From: JBKPNJ01 sp963695705
GTDB lineage: Bacteria; Actinomycetota; Actinomycetes; Propionibacteriales; Nocardioidaceae
Length of the DNA stretch: 64,000 nucleotides
Reading direction: 5' to 3'
NCBI GenBank assembly: GCA_963695705.1
Contig: CAVOHB010000006.1
Coordinates: 434,001 to 498,000 of the forward strand
The notes under the pieces were generated by a model, which was not told where the DNA came from, did no database searches, and saw only the letters and a list, made by a program, of their open reading frames with translations. Made by a program: the position numbers and the translations under genes. Shown here in pieces: positions 35,452 to 44,762 of the stretch (its first letter is position 1; each line of letters starts with the position of its first letter).

Positions 35452-35504
35452 CGATCCGACACTTATGTCACGCGATCCGACACTTGTTGATGCGCGATCC
35501 GACA
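35452..35504. repeat. Three copies of a CGATCCGACA repeat
   Basis: The core CGATCCGACA starts at 35452, 35473 and 35495 (periods 21 and 22). Between the first two copies GACA-CTTA-TGTC makes a small palindrome. The same unit occurs twice at 23284-23315. The array fills the 218-bp gap between the clgR-like gene and nei, where coding switches strand. It may be a degenerate IS21-like terminal array or a small dispersed repeat; no transposase remnant is visible on either side. Confidence 0.6.
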
Positions 35505-35642
35505 ACCTGGCACGCCGATAGGGCGTCGGCATGACCGCACCGACGTTTTGCGCGGTCGATGGTCACCGGCCCACTCAACAGTGACCAACCACTGCGCAAT
35601 TCTTGGCATTGGCCCGGGGGGCCAGGCGCCGGGCACCCACGG

Positions 35643-36434
35643 CTAGCCCTCCGGCTCCGGTTGGCACGAGGGACACCAGTACGCCACGCGCTCGCGGAGC
35701 GGCTCACCCTGGAGTGCCGACGCGATAGCCGTGCCGCAGCGTCGGCACGGCTTGCCCGACCGCTCGTACACCCATGTGGTCTGCCCGCGCCGGGTGTCGC
35801 CGGTGGTCGTCTGCGCCGATCTGGTGGTGTTTGCCTGCAGAAGCTTCTGGCCGCGGTCGAGCATCCGATTCAGGTCGGAAACCTTGTCGATCGGGGTGCG
35901 CGGGTGCACGCCGACCAGGAAGCACAGCTCGGCCATGTACAGGTTTCCGATGCCGGCCAGGTTGCGTTGGTCCAGCAATGCCTCCCCGACGGGACGCTGG
36001 GGCATCGACAGCAGCCTGCGAGCAGCCTCATCGACTGCCCAGTCGCCTCCGAGCAGGTCCGGTCCGAGGTGTCCCACCAGCGTTGCCTCGTCGGACGTGG
36101 AGACCAGGTCGACCGCGCCGAGGCGGAAGCCCACCGCGACCCAGTCGCTGTTGGCCAGGACGACGCGGATCTGATGATCGGGACCTCGCCACCGGCTCCC
36201 GTGACGGTAGAGGTGCCACGACCCCTCCATCCTCAGGTGGGTGTGGAGCGTGACGCCCGCCGTGGTGCGCGTCAGCAGATGCTTGCCCCGGGCGCGCACC
36301 TCCGTCACCGTCGACCCGCTCAGATCGACCGTCGCGTGCGCCGGGACCCGGAAGTCGGTGCTGGTCAGCACCCGGCCGGCGAGTGCCCGGTTCAGGCGGT
36401 GGGCGGTGCGCCGAACCGTGTCCCCCTCAGGCAT
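35643..36434 (-). CDS. nei: Endonuclease VIII-like DNA glycosylase (Fpg/Nei family)
   Basis: 263 residues. The N terminus MPEGDTVRRTAHRL places Pro2 and Glu3 as the catalytic pair and marks the Nei rather than Fpg branch. HLRMEGSWHLYR, the helix-two-turn-helix LDQRNLAGIGNLYMAELCF and the zinc finger CRRCGTAI...YWCPSCQ are present. It removes oxidised bases and nicks the DNA. It lies 22 bp after lhr on the same strand, an nei-lhr pairing kept widely in actinobacteria. Confidence 0.94.
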   Translation of the reverse strand: MPEGDTVRRTAHRLNRALAGRVLTSTDFRVPAHATVDLSGSTVTEVRARGKHLLTRTTAGVTLHTHLRMEGSWHLYRHGSRWRGPDHQIRVVLANSDWVAVGFRLGAVDLVSTSDEATLVGHLGPDLLGGDWAVDEAARRLLSMPQRPVGEALLDQRNLAGIGNLYMAELCFLVGVHPRTPIDKVSDLNRMLDRGQKLLQANTTRSAQTTTGDTRRGQTTWVYERSGKPCRRCGTAIASALQGEPLRERVAYWCPSCQPEPEG

Positions 36435-36456
36435 CGCGCTCAGGCATCGCGGTGGG

Positions 36457-39400
36457 TCATCGGCGCAGTCTCAGCCCGCGCGGTGTCGCATGGAAGCCGG
36501 CCTGCTCGAGCGCTGCCGCCAGCGGTGACCCGTGAATGTGTTCACCGTCGGCCCGCTCCACCGTGAGTCTGCCGAGCGCGCCGTCGTGTACGGCCAACGC
36601 CAGCGCGTCGACGCCCGGTTGCAGCCGTTCGGCGTCGCTGCTGAACGTCAGCAGGGTACGGCCGCCGCGCTCGACGTAGAGCACCAGTTCACCGTCGACC
36701 AGGACGACGATCGCACCGGCCTTGCGGCCCGGCCGGTGAGCGGTGGCGCCCGGCTCCTCCACGGCCCGGTCCGGCCATCGCAACGCCGCGCCGTAAGGGT
36801 TCGCGGGATCGGTCGCCGCGAGCGCGAGCGCACGCACCGGGCGGTCGGCCGCCGCGGTGTCGGCGAACCCACGCAGCCTGTCGACGGCGCCGTTCACCCC
36901 GAACTGGGCGGCACCCAGCCCCGCGACGAAGTAGCCGCGACGACATCGTCCCGCCTCCTCGAAGGCCGACAGCACCTTGTAGACCCCGGCGAAGCCACCG
37001 GAGACCCCTTCGCTGGTCGCCGAGCCACGGGTGACGACTCCATGTCGCTCGAGCATCGACTCAGCGACGGCGTGGGCCCGGCGGGTGGGATCGGCCTCCC
37101 GGGCGGGGAGCATCGACCACCGGCCGGCCGCGATGGGTGGGCCGGTGCGGCGAGGGAGTGGCGGCCTGGGGACGGAGCCGGTCCGGTGCAGCCGTGACCG
37201 TGGCGCCGCGCGTCGCGGCCGATGCGCGGCGGTGCCCCCTGACACCAGCGTGCGCAGCGGCAGCAGTGTGTCGTTGGTCAGGTGTCCGGCCCACACCAGA
37301 TCCCAGAGCGCCGCGGTCAGCGCCTGGTCATCGGTGCTGGCGACGGCGTCGGAGAGCTGGCGGAAGAAGAATGCACCGCCGCCGGCGAGCGCATCGTGGA
37401 TGCTGCGGTGCAGCGGACTCGACTCGACCATCTCAGGGTCGACGTCCGGCAGCGTCAGGTGCGCGCCGTCGGCCGGGTGCACGGAGACCCACCCGTCGGT
37501 GCCGGGCAGGGCTCCGCTGCCGGCCCACAGAACCTCGCCCGCCGCGGTCAGCTCGTCGAGCATGGCCGGCGTGTAGTCCATCACCCGCGAGCTGAGCACG
37601 AAGGGCTCGAGGGCCGACGCGGGCACCGCGCAGCCGGCCAGCTGTTCGACCACCGTCAGCACGCCGTCGACGCCGCGCAGCCGGCCGCCGACGTGTTGCC
37701 ACGCCGGCAGGAACCGGCCGAGTGTCGCGGGTTCGACCGGCTCGACCTCGTGGCGCAGCGCCGCCAGCGAACGCCTCCGGAGCCGTCTGAGCACCTCCGC
37801 GTCGCACCATTCGGGTCCATGCCCGCCGGGCTGGAACTCACCGTCGGTGACCCGCCCGGCAGCCGCGAGCCGCCGGAGCGTGTCGGTCACCACGGCCGGT
37901 CCGAGCCCGAAGCGGGCCGCGACCGCGGCCGTGGTGAACGGTCCATGGGTGCGGGCGTACCGGCTCACCAGGTCGGCGAGCGGATCGGGCACCGGCTCGG
38001 CGAAGGCGTCGGCGACGCCGGGCGGCACGGGGACACCCAGCGCATCGCGCAGCCGCGAGACGTCCTCGACCACAGTCCAGCGTTCGATGCCGGCGACCCG
38101 GACGCGGACCGCCCGTCGTGCGGACTCCAGCTCGTGCAGTGCCGGCGCCACCTGCACGTCGGACCGGCACCGGTCCCGTACCTCGTCAGTGCTCAGCGGG
38201 CCGAGCATCCGCAGCAGGTCGGCGATGCCCTCGACGTCCTTGACCCGTCGGTCGTCGGACAGCCGCTGCAGGTCACGCTCGACCTCGATCAGCACCTGAG
38301 CGTCCAACAGCTCGCGCAGCTCGGTCCGGCCGAGCAGCTCCGACAGCAGCGACTGGTCCAGGGAGAGTGCCGCCGCGCGGCGTTCGGCGAGCGGTGAGTC
38401 GCCTTCGTAGACGAATGCCGCGACGTAGCCGAACAGCAGCGAACGCGCGAACGGTGACGGTTGCTGTGTCTCGACGTCGACCACCTTGATCTTGCGTGCG
38501 GCGATGTCGCGCATCAGCGAGACGAGGCCCGGTACGTCGTAGACGTCCTGCAGACACTCACGCACGGTTTCGAGCACGATCGGGAACGAGCCGTACCGGC
38601 TGGCGACCGCCAGCAGGGCCGCCGATCGCTGCCGCTGCTGCCACAACGGGCTGCGCCTGCCGGGATCACGACGTGGCAGCAGCAGCGCGCGCGCCGCGCA
38701 CTCGCGGAACCGGGACGCGAACAGCGCCGAGCCGCCCACCTCAGTGGTCACGAGGTCCTCGACCTCGTCCGGATCGAGCACGAACAGGTCGGCGCCCGGC
38801 GGGTCGGTGTCGGTGTCGGGTACGCGTAGCACGATCCCGTCGTCGGTCGACAGCGCCTGTGCGTCGATGCCGTGCCGCTCCCGCATACGGGCACCGATGG
38901 CCAGCGCCCACGGTGCGTGCAGCCGCCCGCCGAACGGTGAGTGGATCACGATCCGCCAGTCGCCGAGCTCGTCGCGGAAGCGCTCGACGACGAGGTTGCG
39001 GTCGTGGGGGAGCTGAGCGATCGCCTCCCTCTGCTCGGCGAGGTAGCTCACCAGGTTGCCGGCCGCCCACGCGTCGAGACCGGCCTCGCGCGCTCTCGCG
39101 ACCGACTGGGCCGGGTCGAGCCTGGCCAGCTCGCGGGTGAACCCGCCGATCGCCCGGCCCAGCTCCGCCGGGCGTCCCAGCGTGTCGCCCTTCCAGAACG
39201 GCAGCCGACCCGGCTGGCCGGGTGCCGGGCTGACCAGGACCTGGTCGTGGGTGATGTCCTCGATGCGCCAGCTGCTGGCTCCCAGGGCGAAGACGTCACC
39301 CACCCGGGACTCGTACACCATCTCCTCGTCGAGCTCCCCGACCCGGGACCGGCTCGGGGATCCGCTTTCGGAGGCCGCGCCGACGAGGAAGACCCCGAAC

Positions 39401-41049
39401 AGGCCGCGGTCGGGGATGGTGCCGCCGGAGGTCACCGCCAGCCGCTGCGCACCGGGACGCGCCGTGAGCTGACCGGTGACACGGTCCCAAACGATCCGGG
39501 GCCGCAGCTCGGCGAACTCGTCGGACGGGTATCGGCCGGCCAGCAGATCCAGGGTGGCGTCGAAGGCCGAGCGCGGGAGCGCCGTGAACGGGGCCGCCCG
39601 CCGCGCCATCGCGAACAGCTCGTCGGCGTCCCACGCGTCAACGGCCAGCGTGGCCACGATCTGCTGCGCGAGCACGTCGAGGGGGTTCTGTGCCATGGTC
39701 AGCGCCTCGATGCCGCCGTCGCGCATGCGCTCCACCACGACCGCGGTCTGCAGCAGGTCGCCGCGGTGCTTGGGGAACAGCACCCCACGTGACACCTCGC
39801 CGACCTGATGTCCCGCACGCCCGACGCGCTGAAGTCCGCTGGCGACACTGGGCGGCGACTCGACCTGGATCACCAGGTCGACCGCACCCATGTCGATGCC
39901 GAGCTCGAGACTGCTGGTCGCCACGACACACGGGAGCCGGCCGGCCTTGAGGTCGTCCTCGATCAGCGCTCGTTGCTCCTTGCTCACCGAGCCGTGATGG
40001 GCCCGCGCCAGCAGGCCGGGGGCACCCCTGCTCGCGCCGGACTGCGCCATCAGCTGCGCCGGGCTGGCGCCGGCCGGCAGCGCTTCATTCTCCCGTCGTT
40101 CGACCCAGATCTCGTTCAGCCGGGCGGTCAGCCGCTCGGCGAGCCGCCGTGAGTTGGCGAACACGATCGTCGAGCGGTGCGCCGCGATGAGGTCGACGAT
40201 GCTGCTCTCCACGTGCGGCCAGATCGACGCGCGTGCGGGCCCCCCGGCCGCGGGGCCCTCGCCGTCGTCGGTCACCCCGCCGAGCTCGGACATGTCCTCG
40301 ACCGGGACCACGACGTCGAGCTCGAAGAGCTTCGTCGCGGGTGGGGCGACGACCTCCACCGGATGTGGCCCCCCCAGAAACCTGGCGACCTCCTCGACCG
40401 GACGGACCGTCGCCGACAGCCCGATCCGCTGGGCCGGTTGGTCGAGCAGGGCGTCGAGGCGCTCGAGGCTGAGGGCGAGGTGGGCTCCGCGCTTGGTGCC
40501 CGCCACCGCATGGACCTCGTCGATGATGACCGTCTGCACTCCGCGCAGCGACTCGCGCACCCGCGAGGTGAGGAGGAGGAACAGGGACTCGGGTGTAGTG
40601 ATCATGATGTCGGCCGGGTGCGTCCCGAACCGGCGTCGTTCAGCCGGTGGTGTGTCGCCGGACCTCGTGGTGACATGGACGTCCGGCACCACCGTCCCCT
40701 GCCGCCGGGCGGTCTCGCGGATGCCGGCCAGCGGCGCCCGCAGGTTGCGTTCGACGTCGACCGCGAGCGCCTTCAACGGGCTCACGTACAACACGCGGCA
40801 ACGTCGTGACCGGTCCGCGGGGGGTCCCTCGGTCATCAGTTGGTCGAGCGCGGCGAGGAACGCTGCCAGTGTCTTGCCGGACCCGGTGGGCGCCACCACC
40901 AGCGCGTTACGGCCCGCGCCGATCGTGTGCCAGGCACCCACCTGGGCGGCGGTGGGCGCCTCGAAGGCTCCGGTGAACCAGGCTCGGGTCGCGGGCGTGA
41001 ACCGGGCGAGAACCTCGTCAGCGCTGGGGGGTGCCGTTGTTCGTGTCAC
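36457..41049 (-). CDS. lhr: Large helicase-related protein Lhr (ATP-dependent 3'-5' helicase)
   Basis: A 1530-residue SF2 helicase, full length for Lhr. The motor has Walker A VVAPTGSGKTLAAFL, the DEVH box TVIIDEVHAVAG, motif III-like IGLSATVRP, then VATSSLELGIDMGAVDLVIQ and QRVGRAGHQ. The Lhr winged-helix and beta-barrel core follow, and then the long C-terminal domain. In mycobacteria Lhr is a DNA-damage-induced helicase that unwinds RNA:DNA hybrids. GTG 41049 is chosen. nei follows downstream and may be cotranscribed, which supports a DNA-repair role. Confidence 0.95.
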   Translation of the reverse strand: MTRTTAPPSADEVLARFTPATRAWFTGAFEAPTAAQVGAWHTIGAGRNALVVAPTGSGKTLAAFLAALDQLMTEGPPADRSRRCRVLYVSPLKALAVDVERNLRAPLAGIRETARRQGTVVPDVHVTTRSGDTPPAERRRFGTHPADIMITTPESLFLLLTSRVRESLRGVQTVIIDEVHAVAGTKRGAHLALSLERLDALLDQPAQRIGLSATVRPVEEVARFLGGPHPVEVVAPPATKLFELDVVVPVEDMSELGGVTDDGEGPAAGGPARASIWPHVESSIVDLIAAHRSTIVFANSRRLAERLTARLNEIWVERRENEALPAGASPAQLMAQSGASRGAPGLLARAHHGSVSKEQRALIEDDLKAGRLPCVVATSSLELGIDMGAVDLVIQVESPPSVASGLQRVGRAGHQVGEVSRGVLFPKHRGDLLQTAVVVERMRDGGIEALTMAQNPLDVLAQQIVATLAVDAWDADELFAMARRAAPFTALPRSAFDATLDLLAGRYPSDEFAELRPRIVWDRVTGQLTARPGAQRLAVTSGGTIPDRGLFGVFLVGAASESGSPSRSRVGELDEEMVYESRVGDVFALGASSWRIEDITHDQVLVSPAPGQPGRLPFWKGDTLGRPAELGRAIGGFTRELARLDPAQSVARAREAGLDAWAAGNLVSYLAEQREAIAQLPHDRNLVVERFRDELGDWRIVIHSPFGGRLHAPWALAIGARMRERHGIDAQALSTDDGIVLRVPDTDTDPPGADLFVLDPDEVEDLVTTEVGGSALFASRFRECAARALLLPRRDPGRRSPLWQQRQRSAALLAVASRYGSFPIVLETVRECLQDVYDVPGLVSLMRDIAARKIKVVDVETQQPSPFARSLLFGYVAAFVYEGDSPLAERRAAALSLDQSLLSELLGRTELRELLDAQVLIEVERDLQRLSDDRRVKDVEGIADLLRMLGPLSTDEVRDRCRSDVQVAPALHELESARRAVRVRVAGIERWTVVEDVSRLRDALGVPVPPGVADAFAEPVPDPLADLVSRYARTHGPFTTAAVAARFGLGPAVVTDTLRRLAAAGRVTDGEFQPGGHGPEWCDAEVLRRLRRRSLAALRHEVEPVEPATLGRFLPAWQHVGGRLRGVDGVLTVVEQLAGCAVPASALEPFVLSSRVMDYTPAMLDELTAAGEVLWAGSGALPGTDGWVSVHPADGAHLTLPDVDPEMVESSPLHRSIHDALAGGGAFFFRQLSDAVASTDDQALTAALWDLVWAGHLTNDTLLPLRTLVSGGTAAHRPRRAAPRSRLHRTGSVPRPPLPRRTGPPIAAGRWSMLPAREADPTRRAHAVAESMLERHGVVTRGSATSEGVSGGFAGVYKVLSAFEEAGRCRRGYFVAGLGAAQFGVNGAVDRLRGFADTAAADRPVRALALAATDPANPYGAALRWPDRAVEEPGATAHRPGRKAGAIVVLVDGELVLYVERGGRTLLTFSSDAERLQPGVDALALAVHDGALGRLTVERADGEHIHGSPLAAALEQAGFHATPRGLRLRR

Positions 41050-41087
41050 GGGTACATCTTGTCCGAGCCCGCCGACAGCCGCCCCGG

Positions 41088-42305
41088 TTACCCGGCAGGC
41101 TCGACGTCGACCTGGCTCCAGCTCGCCCCACCCGCGTCGGTGCGGAGCAGGTAGCCGTTGTCGAAGACGACGTACCCGGTGTCAGGATCGGTGAAGCCGG
41201 CGTACACCGGGCTGGTCGCCCCGTGGGAGTCGACCGGAACCGCCTGCACCCGGCCGTCGGGCGAGATCGCCGACACCTCGGTCGAGGAGGCCACGACGGC
41301 GTGTCCGGCGTCGCGCGCGGCGATGACGTTGGCGGCCGGCAGGCGCCCAGCCGCACGAGTCCAGGTCGCTCCGGCGTCGACGGAGGAGTAGGCGGTGGGG
41401 GAGGTTCCCCCGCACAACAGCCACAGCGAGTCGAAGGTGGCCGAGATACGCGGTGTACGCGCCGAGCAGGGTTTCGGCAGTGCCCGGTCGGCCCAGTGTC
41501 CGTTGACACCGCTGACCAGAGAGGTGCCGCCGGATCCGGCATCGGCCAGGAACGTCACGATGCCGTCGGACAGCGCCATCCCGCCGGCTGCGTCACTGGT
41601 GCGCAGTCCCGTGTCGACGACCCGCCAGCTGTCGTCGGCCACGCCGGAGCGCAGCAGGTCGACCGTGCCGTCCGGATGGCGCAGCAGGGCGTACGCCGAC
41701 GATGCCCACACCTCCAGTGCCACGATCTGGTCGGCCCGATGGAGGGCGACGGGCTGCCACGACTGTCCTGCGTCGTGCGTGGACCACAGGCTCCCGCCGT
41801 ACGCCCAGCCGTCGACGCCGTCATGGTCGAACCGCAGGTTGCTGATGGACCCGGTAGTCGCCGATCGTGTCACGGTGGCTCCGGAGGGGACGGTCAGTGG
41901 CGTGAAGGTCCTTCCGGCGGTGTCCGTGCGCTGGATGGTGGCGCAGTGGGTGGCCGGGCAACCGGTCGTTCCGAGCACCCAGAACGTGTCTGGCGAGTTG
42001 GCAGTCACCGAGAGTACGGCCACTGCGGGTGTCGGCGCGGTCGTGGTAGCCGTCGTACCCCCGGACGCAGGCAACGACGTCGACGGCCCGGCGACGTGAG
42101 TGCCGCCGTGCGCCAGGTCGGTGGGTTGCACGGCCCATGCCACACCGGTGACGACCGTCAGCACCGCCACCGCGCCGAACGCCATCCGGGAGCGTCGTCT
42201 GCGGCCGGCGCCGGCATGCACCCGACCGAGGACCCCCTCGGTGTCCACCTCCGGCGGCGGAAGCTCGCGCAGGGCGTGCCGCAGGCTGTGCTCGAGCTGG
42301 TCCAT
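41088..42305 (-). CDS. Single-pass membrane protein with Asp-box repeats, putative partner of the SigE-type sigma factor
   Basis: 405 residues. A charged cytoplasmic part of about 38 residues is followed by one membrane segment (FGAVAVLTVVTGVAWAV) and an exported domain containing sialidase-type Asp-box turns: RTDTAGRTF, STHDAGQSW, SSVDAGATW and RTDAGGASW. This suggests a six- or seven-bladed beta-propeller. Its ATG overlaps the sigma gene stop (ATGA), the usual place for an anti-sigma factor, yet no zinc anti-sigma (HxxxCxxC) motif is present. Function as a sensor or regulator is inference from position. Confidence 0.7.
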   Translation of the reverse strand: MDQLEHSLRHALRELPPPEVDTEGVLGRVHAGAGRRRRSRMAFGAVAVLTVVTGVAWAVQPTDLAHGGTHVAGPSTSLPASGGTTATTTAPTPAVAVLSVTANSPDTFWVLGTTGCPATHCATIQRTDTAGRTFTPLTVPSGATVTRSATTGSISNLRFDHDGVDGWAYGGSLWSTHDAGQSWQPVALHRADQIVALEVWASSAYALLRHPDGTVDLLRSGVADDSWRVVDTGLRTSDAAGGMALSDGIVTFLADAGSGGTSLVSGVNGHWADRALPKPCSARTPRISATFDSLWLLCGGTSPTAYSSVDAGATWTRAAGRLPAANVIAARDAGHAVVASSTEVSAISPDGRVQAVPVDSHGATSPVYAGFTDPDTGYVVFDNGYLLRTDAGGASWSQVDVEPAG

Positions 42306-42799
42306 CAGACGTCCCCTGCCACCGTCAACCGGGCCGGCAGGGCGGTCCGAAGCTTGGCGAGTGCCTTCGACGTCTGGCTCTTCACGGTGCCTGGCGAGCA
42401 GGACATCAGCTCGGCGACCTCGGCCTCGGACCTGTCCTCGTAGTACCGGAGCACGATGACTGTGCGCTGTCTGGCCGGAAGCACCTTCAGTGCGGCCCAG
42501 AGCTCGTCGTCGCGGTGATGGTCCTCGACCCCGGCGCCCCGGATGTCGCCGACGAGTGTCTCGCGGCGGAGCTTGCGCCAGATGCTGATGTTGCGGTTCA
42601 CCATGATTCGCCGCACGTACCCCTCCGGCTCGTGTCGGGACTCGACCCGCGACCAGGCCAGCAGAGTGCGCTCGAGCGCGTCCTGAACAAGGTCGGCGGC
42701 CGCATGCTGGCTTCCGGTCAGCGCCTGTCCGAACCTGAGCAGGTCGGGCAGCCGGGCGCGTACGAACGTGTCGAACTCATCGCGCTCATCCGCTCGCAT
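42305..42799 (-). CDS. SigE family (ECF) RNA polymerase sigma factor
   Basis: 164 residues with sigma region 2 (FDTFVRARLPDLLRFGQALTG, then DLVQDALERTLLAW) and region 4 (LPARQRTVIVLRYYEDRSEAEVAELMSCSPGTVKSQTSKALAKLR, of which SPGTVKSQTSKAL is the recognition helix). It belongs to the SigE family of actinobacteria, whose members often lack classical anti-sigma partners. ATG 42799 has GGAGG ten bases upstream, so the longer open frame is ignored. It is translationally coupled to the Asp-box protein. Confidence 0.92.
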   Translation of the reverse strand: MRADERDEFDTFVRARLPDLLRFGQALTGSQHAAADLVQDALERTLLAWSRVESRHEPEGYVRRIMVNRNISIWRKLRRETLVGDIRGAGVEDHHRDDELWAALKVLPARQRTVIVLRYYEDRSEAEVAELMSCSPGTVKSQTSKALAKLRTALPARLTVAGDV

Positions 42800-42976
42800 G
42801 CCCCACCCCCTCCGGCCGGCGACGGCCCGTCGCGGAAAGGACGCACGGGGAGCGGATTCGGTTGCCCGGGCCGTCACCCGGCGTTCGCCCGACATGCCGC
42901 AACGGCAGCCTCGGGGGTCGTGTCACCTTCGGTTGCAGACTAACTCGGAGGCGCCTGGTCGGTCCCTGCTCATACA

Positions 42977-43969
42977 GTGGCGGGTGTGGCAGAGCCGGAC
43001 GTCCGATCACAGCGGACCAAGCATCCCGAGGCACCGGGCGCGTCCGGTGGCGCGATGGTCGATGCCCGAGGGCTGGTCAAGAGGTACGGCGAGCTCACCG
43101 CGGTCCGGGGCATCGACGTCCAGGTCGAGCGAGGGGAGTCGTTCGGTTTCCTCGGACCCAACGGCGCCGGCAAGTCGTCCGCGATGCGGATGATCGCCGC
43201 CGTCTCTCCGGTGACCGACGGCTACCTTCGCGTCCTGGGCATGGACCCCGCCACCGACGGGTCGCGGATCCGCGCCAGGTTGGGTGTCTGCCCCCAGGAG
43301 AACACGCTGGACATGGAAATCAGCGTCCGCGAGAACCTCACGGTCTACGGCCGCTACTTCGGCATGTCCCGCAAGCTGTGCGCGGAACGTGCCGACGAAC
43401 TGCTGGATTTCGTCCAGCTGAGCGACAAGGCCCGCGCGAAGGTCGAGGATCTCTCCGGTGGCATGAAGCGCCGGCTGACGATCGCCCGGTCGCTGGTCAA
43501 CAAGCCCGATCTGCTGCTGCTCGACGAGCCGACCACTGGTCTAGACCCGCAGGCGCGCCACTCGCTGTGGGACAGGCTTTTCCGGCTCAAGCGGGAAGGC
43601 GTGACCCTCGTGCTCACGACCCACTACATGGACGAGGCCGAGCAGCTGTGCGATCGGCTCGTGGTGATGGACGGCGGCGTGATCGTCGCCCATGGGTCCC
43701 CGCGGCAGCTGATCGACGAGCACTCGAGTCGTGAGGTGACCGAGCTGCGGTTCGCCACCGACGACTCGCAGGCGCCGGCCGACCAACTGGCCGATCTCGC
43801 CGATCGGATGGAGGTGTTGCCTGACCGGCTGCTGCTCTATTCCGACGACGGCGAGGCGGTCGCGGCGGCGGTCCACCAACGTGGCCTGGCGCCCCGCTCG
43901 GTGCTCGTACGCCGCTCGAGCCTGGAGGATGTGTTCCTCCGCCTGACCGGCCGCTCCCTGGTCGACTGA
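42977..43969 (+). CDS. ABC transporter ATP-binding protein (ABC-2 exporter)
   Basis: 330 residues with Walker A FLGPNGAGKSSAMRM, the Q-loop VCPQENTLD, signature LSGGMKRRLTIARSLVN, Walker B LLLLDEPTTGLDPQ and the H-loop TTHYMDEAEQLCDRL. It is close to the NodI/DrrA type, and the C-terminal domain of about 90 residues is typical of drug or lipo-oligosaccharide exporters. GTG 42977 is one of several possible starts (GTG 42986, ATG 43054). Two permeases follow directly, so the complex is one ATPase dimer with a heterodimeric membrane part. Confidence 0.93.
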   Translation: MAGVAEPDVRSQRTKHPEAPGASGGAMVDARGLVKRYGELTAVRGIDVQVERGESFGFLGPNGAGKSSAMRMIAAVSPVTDGYLRVLGMDPATDGSRIRARLGVCPQENTLDMEISVRENLTVYGRYFGMSRKLCAERADELLDFVQLSDKARAKVEDLSGGMKRRLTIARSLVNKPDLLLLDEPTTGLDPQARHSLWDRLFRLKREGVTLVLTTHYMDEAEQLCDRLVVMDGGVIVAHGSPRQLIDEHSSREVTELRFATDDSQAPADQLADLADRMEVLPDRLLLYSDDGEAVAAAVHQRGLAPRSVLVRRSSLEDVFLRLTGRSLVD

Positions 43970-43978
43970 AGGCTCACC

Positions 43979-44761
43979 GTGGAACTCGTCCTGCGCCAGG
44001 TCGACTACTGGACGACCGTCTACAGGCGCACCTGGCGCGGCTCGGTGGTCTCGTCGTTCCTGTTGCCGCTGCTGTACCTGACGGCGATGGGCGTGGGTCT
44101 CGGCGGCTATGTCGACGACGCCGCCCGCTCCGACGCCCTGGGCGGGCTGACCTACCTCGACTACATCGCGCCGGGGCTTCTCGCCGCAACCGCGATGCAG
44201 ACCGCGGTCGGCGAGGGGATGTGGCCGGTGATGACGGCGTTCAAGTGGCAGAAGACCTACCACGCGATGGTGGCGACGCCGCTGCGCCCCCGCGACATCC
44301 TGAGCGCCCATCTCGGCTTCGTGGCGTTCCGGCTGCTCACGACGTGCGGAGTCTTTCTCGTCGTGCTTGCCGCCTTCGGCGCGATCGTCTCCTGGCAGGG
44401 TGCGCTCGCCGCCCTACTGGTGTCGGTGCTCGTCGGGATGGCCCACGCGACACCGCTCTTCGCGTTCGCCGCCAAGGCCGAGTCGCCGGACGGGTTCGCG
44501 GTGCTCTACCGGCTGGGCATCATGCCGATGTTCCTGTTCTCCGGGGCGTTCTTCCCCGTCAGCCAGCTTCCGGAAGTCATCGCCTGGCTGGCCTACCTCA
44601 CTCCGCTCTGGAACGGTGTCGAGCTGACCAGAATGGTCAGCACCGGCAACGTCTCGGCCCTTCCTGCGCTCGGCCATCTGGCGTACCTCTCGCTCTGGCT
44701 GCTCGCCGGTTGGTGGGCGGCCGCGCGGCTGTTCCGTCGCCGCCTGGTCGAGCGGGGCTGA
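43979..44761 (+). CDS. ABC-2 type permease (NodJ/DrrB-like), first subunit
   Basis: 260 residues with six hydrophobic segments and the ABC-2 family ending: MFLFSGAFFPVSQLPEVIAWLAYLTPLWNGVELTR (here broken as MFLFSGAFFPVSQLPE and YLTPLWNGVELTR). GTG 43979 lies nine bases after the ATPase gene, and the next permease starts one base after its stop. The NodI/NodJ class exports lipo-oligosaccharides, and related actinobacterial pumps export drugs. The substrate cannot be told from sequence. Confidence 0.88.
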   Translation: MELVLRQVDYWTTVYRRTWRGSVVSSFLLPLLYLTAMGVGLGGYVDDAARSDALGGLTYLDYIAPGLLAATAMQTAVGEGMWPVMTAFKWQKTYHAMVATPLRPRDILSAHLGFVAFRLLTTCGVFLVVLAAFGAIVSWQGALAALLVSVLVGMAHATPLFAFAAKAESPDGFAVLYRLGIMPMFLFSGAFFPVSQLPEVIAWLAYLTPLWNGVELTRMVSTGNVSALPALGHLAYLSLWLLAGWWAAARLFRRRLVERG

Positions 44762-44762
44762 G

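Noticed and set aside
35452..35504. CRISPR array
   Set aside because: Only three short repeat cores with 11-12 bp between them; CRISPR repeats and spacers are each about 25-40 bp and no cas gene is present.
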